Source of the DNA: Polytrichum commune
Lineage: Eukaryota > Streptophyta > Polytrichopsida > Polytrichales > Polytrichaceae
Length of the DNA stretch: 64,000 nucleotides
Assembly: GCA_950295325.1 (NCBI GenBank)
Contig: OX485809.1
Location: 27,356,144 to 27,420,143, forward strand
Reading direction: 5' to 3'
The position numbers and the translations under genes were made by a program. Every line of letters starts with the position of its first letter. Position 1 is the stretch's first letter. Shown in pieces: positions 57,248 through 64,000 of this stretch. A model generated the notes under the pieces. It searched no databases, was not told where the DNA came from, and saw only the letters and a list, made by a program, of their open reading frames with translations.

Positions 57248-58884
57248 GGCAAGTTGAGGCTATCGGTTGTGAAGGAGGAATATGATAGTCCTATTGCCAG
57301 CCATAGAGGAGAAAGAAAAAGCCGCCATAGAATGGTGTCAAAGAGGTACCATTGGCGGTGCATAAAGGAAGATATAGCCCACTTTGTGAAGGCTTGAATC
57401 AAAGTGCCAAGTGAACCGAGCCTCTTACCAAAAGCAAGGCGACTTCTTGCAACCGTTGCCTATCCCGTTGGCGCCATGGCATGGTATGTGCATGGACTTG
57501 ATCACAAGTTTGCCGGAGTCACATGGGTATGATGCCATCTTGTTGATGGTAGAGCGGTTTGCCAAGTTGGCACACATGATGCCGATTGTGGGAACCCGCA
57601 CCGCGTTGGAGACCGCATAGCCTTTTCTCAAAGGATGGTTGAGGCACCACGGGTTGCCAAGAGTGATTGTGTGGGATCAAGATCCAAAGTTCACAAGTGC
57701 ATTTTCAATGCAATTCTCTAAGGAGGTCGGAATGAAACTAAGGTTTACCACGACCTTGCATTCCCAAATGAATGGGAGATCGGAGCGTGTGAATGGAGTC
57801 TTGAAGCAATACTTGAGGAACTTGGTGGGGGCGGACCAAGGAGATTGGGCGGACTATGTGGGTCGAGCGGAGTGTAATTGCAATGTAGCCACGCACTTGG
57901 CTACCAAGGGGTGGTCTTTGGTGGTGGCTTATGGAGTGGATGCGCTCCAACCTATTAACCTAGCTCTCGAGGAGGCACATTCAACACTAGAGTTCAACCA
58001 AGATGGTGAGGACTTGGCCAAGAAGCATGAACAAGTCTTGGAGATGACCAAGTTGTTGGTGGAGAAAGCCCGAAGGTGCTACGGAGTGCAAATCAATGCC
58101 GGAAGACGCGAAGTGGAGAATGAGGTGGGCCAAAAGGCGTTGTTGAATGTAAACAACTTCACTTAGCCGGAAGGCCTCACTCCAAAGTTCATGTCCAAAA
58201 TTGGAGCTCCGTTTCCCATTGTGGAACAAGTGGTCAAGGACATATATAAGTTGGAATTACCGCCGGAGATCAAAGTGCATCCGACATTTCATGTCTCATT
58301 ACGAAAGTCATTTTAGGATGACACCTTGTGGCCCGATCACAAGCAAGTGATTAGGCCACGTCCCGACCTTGTGGAGGTCATTTGGAACATGAGGTAGGAG
58401 GGCATCCTCAAGTGTAGGAAGCCCAAGTGAAAAGGAAAGAAAATGTACAAAGGAATACTTGGTGAAATGGTGAGGATACCATGAGAAAGAAACCGCTTGG
58501 GTGGCGGCAAGAGACATGGTCAACACCAATGAATTGGTGAAGCACTTTGAAGAAACTAAGGCTAGACATTCCAATAAAAAAAAGCGTAGGCATTGATGAG
58601 GACATCAATCTCCTTTAGTGGGGGAGAGACTCTAGTAGCAAACATAGCTTCGAGGTTAATTGCTCCACAACATGCACTTGTTCTTTGGCTTGAGGGAATA
58701 AAGTCCAAACTTTAGTGGTGCAAAGAGAAAAGTATGAGATGAGGTCCTAGTCTTGTACTTGTGCTTGGTTAATGGAAGAGGGGGAATAGACATGCCAAAC
58801 TAGGTTGGGTAAGCCGAGTAATTGGGGCCATAGCTTGGAGGGGCCTTGGATAAAACCAAGAAACTTCTTAGTTGTGGGCTTGTC
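57248..58884 (+). pseudogene. Decayed chromovirus integrase and chromodomain
   Basis: It continues pol after the solo LTR: GKLRLSVVKEEYDSPIASH, then the integrase core (MDLITSLPESHGYD, VIVWDQDPKF, QMNGRSERVNGVL) at about 57480-57800 and the C-terminal part to about 58320 (PPEIKVHPTFHVS). A chromodomain lies at about 58455-58575: EYLVKW, a TGA, then GYHEKETAWVAARDM. The chromodomain identifies the family as a chromovirus. Several stops and frameshifts make it inactive. Confidence 0.88.
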
Positions 58885-58897
58885 CGGGCGGGGAGAA
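58885..58897 (+). other. Polypurine tract
   Basis: GGGCGGGGAGAA directly precedes the LTR start TGTCGC at 58898, the expected plus-strand primer position. Confidence 0.75.
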
Positions 58898-59870
58898 TGT
58901 CGCGCACCTCTCCATGAGGAGTGCCCGAAACACCATGGGCACAAGGGGGACCCCGGAGTGACACCCGGGACTTGTGGCGCCGTTGGTGAGAGGGCCCAAG
59001 TGATCCTAGTGTGGGTGAGGGCCCCGGGCGTTGGGAACGCCTCCCACCCACGGAGACTAGGGGGCACAAGGGTAAGGCCATGAGCTATGCGTAGCTCATG
59101 GCGTGGTGATTCTAGAATGCTCAAGAACACCTCAATCGGAGGTGTGAGCTAGGAGTTATGGCCATTTGAGTGGGACGCTGTCCCGGGACAGCGCCCTGGT
59201 ACAGCAGTGCCTGGGAGGGATTCCCGGGACTGCCAAGGTTCAAACAGGCATAACTTCCTCAAGACTTGCTCGAATGGAGCAAGTGAGGAGTCCATCGGCA
59301 TTTACGTGAAGCGTAGATGAGGATGGAGTGGTTGGTTGTTATGATCAGACATCATACAAGGAAGTTATGATGGTCTGAAGCTGCTGGGGGGTTCTAGGCC
59401 CAGCAGCTAAAGGAAAATGTCCACTTGGCCCCAACTCTTGGTAGGGAGACAAGAGGTTGGTTGGCGGTGGGGTAGGGGCCCCGTGTGACGTCCTAGAGGC
59501 TTATATGGGTGAGGTGGTGTGGCCTCACCCACCTGAGGCCGAACGGCAAGGACTCCATGGGCCTTGGCCCAATGTGAGGCCATAGTTGCCTAGTATGGTT
59601 CGGGTTGTTGTAGTGTTGCTCCGGCAATGCGATGATCAACATGGGATTGGACTTTCATGGATGGAAGTCCACATGTAGGAATGGGTTACCGATTAACGGG
59701 TGAGTCCCGAAAGCAAAGTAGGAGGGTTGGTTCCCTCCTATGAACTATAAGGTCCGGGGTAGGAGGAGCTAATCATTAGCATGGCGGAATGCGAATGGTT
59801 AGCGCTCGTAACCTTTGCTAGAATTGAAAATTGGCAAGATTGTCAAGGGGGGCTAGCAAGGGTTGCGACA
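58898..59870 (+). mobile_element. 3' LTR of the inner chromovirus (973 bp)
   Basis: TGTCGCGCACC...GGTTGCGACA, preceded by the polypurine tract. It differs at many positions from the presumed partner LTR at 49680-50645, including the last 60 bp, so the pair is old or recombinant. Confidence 0.93.
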
Positions 59871-60387
59871 GACAAGGTGATGGCGCGTGCTCATAAAAGT
59901 GCTACCCGCGAGCTAACGAGAGTTGGCGCATGGGAGTCATGAACCCATGTCTCGAAAGAGCAAAGTGGGAACCGAGTCGGGCGGGACTTGGCATCACCCC
60001 CGTGCGATCGAGGCGTGGCTTAACAATGGAAAGCCATCTCGGAGTTGCAACCGAGACAACTTAGTGGAAGCGTTGAGGTCTCGCCTAGATGTGTCATGTT
60101 AGGCTAGTGGAGCCTAACGGGGGAGGCCCCAAAGGAGGGGCAACCCAAGTGAGTCCCAAAGTAGGTGGGTCTAGTATAGGTTAGGTCCTTGGATGAGAGA
60201 TCCAAGATCGCTAACGGACCACCTAGGAACGACACCTTTGGGACCATGCCAAATTTGAAGATGCATTGTGGGGGTCGCGCCCTAAGGTAAACACAATGCC
60301 GCACCATAGAGGATGGCAACTTGAGAATTGGTGTGCCGACTACGAGTATAGTCGATGAGGGCATCGACTCCGTTTGGTGGGGGTGAG
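59871..60387 (+). other. 3' untranslated region of a chromovirus element
   Basis: Non-coding. From 60100 it matches 61364-61464 plus 62442-62635 (GTTAGGCTAGTGGAGCCTAAC, then TTTGGTGGGGGTGAG just before an LTR). It ends in a polypurine-type GGTGGGGGTGAG. Confidence 0.75.
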
Positions 60388-61363
60388 TGTCGCGCACCTC
60401 CCCATGAGGAGTGGCCGAAACACCATGGGCACAAGGGGGACCCCGGAGTGACACCGGGACTTGTGGCGCCGTTGGTGAGAGGGCCCAAGTGATCCTAGTG
60501 TGGGTGAGGGCCCCGGGCGTTGGGAACGCCTCCCACCCACAAAGACTAGGAGGCATGAGGGTGAGGCCATGAGCTATGCGTAGCTCATGGCGTGGTGATT
60601 CTAGAATGCTCAAGAACACCTCAATCGGAGGTGTGAGCTAGGAGTTATGGCCATTTGAGTGTGGTGGTGTCCCGGGACAGCGCCCTGGTACAGCAGTGCC
60701 TGGGAGTGATTCCCGGGACTGCCAAGGTTCAAACAGGCATAACTTCCTCACCACTTGCCCGAATGGGGCAAGTGAGGAGTCCATCGGCATCTACGTGAAG
60801 CGTACATGAGGATGGAGTGGTTGGTTGTTATGATCAGACATCATACAAGGAATTTATGATGGTCTGAAGCTGCTGGGGGGGTTCTAGGCCCAGCAGCTAA
60901 GGGAAAATGTCCACTTGGCCCCAACTCTTGGTAGAGAGACAAGAGGTTGGTTGACGGTGGGGTAGGGGCTCCGTGTAGAGTCCTAGAGGCTTATATGGGT
61001 GAGGTGGTGTGGCCTCACCCACCCGAGGCCGAACGGCAAGGCCTCTATGGGCTTTGGCCTATTGTGAGGCCATAGTTGCCTAGTATGGTGCGGGTTGTTG
61101 TAGTGTTGCTCCGGCAACGCGATGATCAACATAGGATTGGACTTCCATCCATGGATGGAAGTCCACATTGGGGAAATGGGTTACCGATTAAGGTGTGAGT
61201 CCCGAAAGCAAAGTAGGAGGGTTGGTTCCCTCCTATGAACTATTGGTCCGGGGTAAGAGGAGCTATCCATTAGCATGGCGGAATGCGAAGGGTTAGCGCT
61301 CGTAACCTTTGCTAGAAACGAAAATTGGCAAGATTGTTAAGGGACCTAGCAAGGGTTGCAACA
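60388..61363 (+). mobile_element. Chromovirus LTR (976 bp), 3' LTR of a partial element
   Basis: TGTCGCGCACC...GGTTGCAACA with a polypurine tract immediately upstream, so it is a 3' LTR rather than an insertion on its own. It is followed by GTTAG and more 3' untranslated sequence of the outer element. Confidence 0.9.
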
Positions 61364-61464
61364 GTTAGGCTAGTGGAGCCTAACTTGGGTGGCCCCAAAG
61401 GAAGGGTCACCCAAGTAAATCTCAAAGTAGGTGAGTCTAGTGTAGTTTAGGTCCTTGGACAAGA

Positions 61465-62436
61465 TGTCGCAACCCTTGCTAACCCGCTTAGCAATCTTGC
61501 CAATTTTCAATTCTAGCAAAGGTTACGAGCGCTAACCATTCGCATTCCGCCATGCTAATGGTTAGCTCCTCATACCCCGGACCTTATAGTTCATAGGAGG
61601 GAACCAACCCTCCTACTTTGCTTTAGGGACTCACCCCTTAATCGGTAATCCATTCCTAGATGTGGACTTCCATCCATGGAAGTCCAATCCCATGTTGATC
61701 ATCACGTTGCCGGAGCAACACTACAACAACCCGAACCATACTAGGCAACTATGGCCTCACATTGGGCCAATGCCCATGGAGGCCGTGCCGTTCGGCCTCG
61801 GGTGGGTGAGGCCACACCACCTCACCCATATAAGCCTCTAGGACTCTACACAGGGCCCCTACCCCACCGTCAACCAACCTCTTGTCTCTCTACCAAGAGT
61901 TGGGGCCAAGTGGACACTTTCCCTTAGCCGCTGGGCCTAGAAGCCCCCAGCAACTTCAGACCATCATAACTTCCTTGTATGATGTCTGATCATAACAACC
62001 AACCACTCCATCTCCATCTACGCTTCACGTAGATGCCGATGGACTCCTCACTTGCCCCATTCAGGCAAGTCTTGAGGAAGTTATGCCTGTTTGAAGCTTG
62101 GCAGTCCCGGGAATCACTCCCAGGCACTGCTGTAGCAGGGCGCTGTCCCGGGACAGCGCCCCACTCAAATGGCCATAACTCCTAGCTCACACCTCTGATT
62201 GAGGTGTTCTTGAGCATTCTAGAATCACCACGCCATGAGCTACGCATAGCTCATGGCCTTACCCTTGTGCCTCCTAGTCTCCGTGGGTGGGAGGCGTTCC
62301 CAACGCCCGGGGCCCTCGCCCACACTAGGATCACTTGGGCCCTCTCACCAACGGCGCCACAAGTCCCGGGTGTCACTCCGGGGTCCCCCTTGTGCCCATG
62401 GTGTTTCGGCCACTCCTCATGGAGAGGTGCGCGACA
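61465..62436 (-). mobile_element. Inverted solo chromovirus LTR (972 bp)
   Basis: The LTR is in reverse orientation with the target duplication CAAGA at 61460-61464 and 62437-62441. It lies in the 3' untranslated region of the outer element. Confidence 0.96.
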
Positions 62437-62635
62437 CAAGATGTCCGGGGTTTTCCTAAACGGACCACCTAGGATCGACACCTTTGAGACTTTGCCAAAT
62501 TTGAAGATGCATTGTGGGGGTATCGCCCTAAAGAAAACACAATGCCACACCAAGAGAGGATGGCAACTTGAGAATTGATGTGCCCGACTATAAGTATAGT
62601 CAATGAGGGCATCGACTCCATTTGGTGGGGGTGAG

Positions 62636-63548
62636 TGTCGCGCACCTCTCCATGAGGAGTGCCCGCAACACCATGGGCACAAGGGGGACCCCGGAGTGAC
62701 ACCCGGGACTTGTGACGCCATTGGTGAGAGGGACCAAGTGATCCTAATGTGGGTGAGGGCCCCGGGCGTTTAGAACGCCTCCCACCCACAAAGACTAGGA
62801 GTCATGAGGGTAAAGCCATAAGCTATGAGTAGCTTATGGCGTCCCGATTCTAGAATGCTAAAGAACACCTCAATCTGAGGTGTGAGCTAGGAGATATGGC
62901 ACTTTGAGTGGGATGCTGTCCCGGGACAGCGCCCTGGAACAGCAGGGGCCTGGGAGTGGCTCCCGGGACTGCAAAGGTTTAAACAGGCATAACTTCCTCA
63001 ATACTTGCACGAATAGGGCAAGTGAGGTGTCCATAGGGATCTACGTGAAATGTAGATGACGATAGAGTGGTTGGTTGTTAGATTCAGAGACCGCACGTGG
63101 AAGTTATGAAGGTCTGAAGCTGCAGGGAGGCTTCTAGACCCAGCGGCTAAGGGAAAATGTCTACTTGGCCCCAACTCTTGGTAGAGAGACAAAAGGGATG
63201 TTGACGGTGGGGGAGGGGCCCCGCCAAAAGTCCTAGAGGCTTATATGGGTGAGGCGGCTTTGCCGATCGACCCCCCCGGAGCATACTTGGCAATGTGCTC
63301 CGGGTGGTTGTAGTGTTGTCCTAGCAACACTATGACCAAGTCCACCTTAGCGATGGGTTACCTACTAAGGGGAAAGAGTCCCGAATGCATGTGTAGGAGG
63401 GTTTCGTGACCAAATATGGGATTGAAGGTCCGCGGTTTTGGGAGCTAACCATGCATGTGCGTGGGATGTGCAGGTTAGCGCTCGGGACACTTGCTAGAGT
63501 TGGAAAGCGATTGAGCTAAGTGGAGAAAAACTAGCAAGGGTCGCGACA
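62636..63548 (+). repeat. 3' LTR of the outer element (913-bp subfamily)
   Basis: Almost identical to 48253-49165. It is preceded by TTTGGTGGGGGTGAG (polypurine tract) and followed by the target duplication GTCAT. Confidence 0.95.
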
Positions 63549-63567
63549 GTCATTGACTGTGAATTAG

Positions 63568-64000
63568 ATGGCAAACCAACGGAATAGAAGAACACTAGGT
63601 CAAGGTACACGAGAGCGTCTTGCTAGAGAAGCTGAAGAGACTAATAGAGGACTAGCTCAGAATGAACGCCAAAGACGGTGTAGAGCGAGAAGGTCAGAAG
63701 TTTTGAGAGCTTTATGCGAGGAAGTTGAGTCCCAAGGTTCTGAGGATAGCAACATTAATGTGGAGAGGTCTACGTCTAGGATGGCAGAGAATTTTTCCAT
63801 TCAATGGTACCAAGAAACAACAGGAAGGGGTCTACAATATCAAAGATCCTTGATTCCCAAAATATTGAAACATGTTATTTGGCAAAGTGTCCTCCCCAAC
63901 TACTCTGAAATGGAACATGCTTGGGAAACTGTAGGAAATATTGCTAGGGGGTGGCAACAAATCAAAGGTTGTCACTCCAAGGATGATCAAAGGGCTAGGA
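63568..64000 (+). CDS. Unidentified ORF, 5' part, runs off the window
   Basis: Open from ATG at 63568 to the window end, 144 codons with no stop. The start is strongly basic (NQRNRRTLGQGTRERLA, then NERQRRCRARRSEVLRALC), followed by an acidic Ser/Glu stretch. A more ordered part comes next with QWYQETTGRGLQYQ, HVIWQSVLPNY and ARGWQQIKGCHS. I do not recognise the family. It could be the first exon of a host gene or of another transposon. Before the outer element inserted, it was continuous with 47945-48247. Confidence 0.5.
   Translation, partial: MANQRNRRTLGQGTRERLAREAEETNRGLAQNERQRRCRARRSEVLRALCEEVESQGSEDSNINVERSTSRMAENFSIQWYQETTGRGLQYQRSLIPKILKHVIWQSVLPNYSEMEHAWETVGNIARGWQQIKGCHSKDDQRAR

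Larger units (their letters stand above)
48253..63548 (+). mobile_element. Outer chromovirus-family element with nested cargo, 15.3 kb
   Basis: The LTRs at 48253-49165 and 62636-63548 are both 913 bp. They differ at one base that I could find (C versus A about 85 bp in). The target duplication GTCAT is at 48248-48252 and 63549-63553. Its own sequence seems limited to the primer site, a gag start (49216-49541) and 3' untranslated DNA before the right LTR. The middle is filled by older elements of the same family and by solo LTRs. Confidence 0.9.

Noticed and set aside
1..64000. CRISPR arrays, rRNA or tRNA genes, bacterial-type operons
   Set aside because: The repeats are transposon LTRs, LRR units or short tandem repeats without unique spacers, and no RNA gene structure was recognised.

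Overview
This is nuclear DNA of a land plant, built mostly of nested transposons around one resistance-type gene. The evidence is plant CACTA (En/Spm) transposase domains, plant-type Ty3/gypsy elements with initiator-Met or other tRNA primer sites, GT-AG introns, an EXO70A-type gene relic, and an intact kinase-NB-ARC-LRR gene. That gene architecture is best known from mosses, so a moss or another early-diverging land plant is my guess; the window does not prove the species.

Left part (950-28002): one CACTA transposon of about 27 kb. It has perfect 12-bp inverted ends (CACTAGAAGAAT / ATTCTTCTAGTG) and a 3-bp target duplication AGC. It carries two divergent genes. A minus-strand eight-exon tnpA-like gene (2129-10276) has Ptta/En-Spm and TNP1-like domains with a degenerate NIF/FCP1-type HAD phosphatase fold between them. 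A plus-strand TNP2-type transposase gene (22899-26813) is broken by stops and a frameshift. A solo chromovirus LTR (8175-9150) lies in an intron of the first gene. A complete, apparently young gypsy element (10517-21804, TSD CCAAT) lies between the two genes.

The right end of the CACTA element falls inside the last sense codon of the kinase-NB-ARC-LRR gene (27948-32411, minus). The transposon replaces the native stop, which now lies at 943-945, and adds 17 residues. Beyond the left end are decayed LRR units of the same family (668-840) and an LTR tail (1-667).

Middle (32412-46569): mostly non-coding. It holds an EXO70A-like pseudogene (35355-37241, minus), a solo LTR related to the intact gypsy element (40926-42460, TSD CATAT), a small inverted-repeat element (42879-43624), gypsy debris near 44.3-44.5 kb and short tandem repeats.

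Right part (46570-64000): a nest of one chromovirus family (LTRs of about 913 or 973 bp, TGTCGC...GCGACA, tRNA-Met primer site, chromodomain). An outer element (48253-63548, TSD GTCAT) has near-identical LTRs but encloses old, decayed material: a broken gag-pol element, inverted solo LTRs with clean TSDs (CACAA, CAAGA), and a 2.8-kb TGTG...CACA solo LTR (TSD GCTTT) inside one of them. An unidentified ORF runs off the right edge from 63568.
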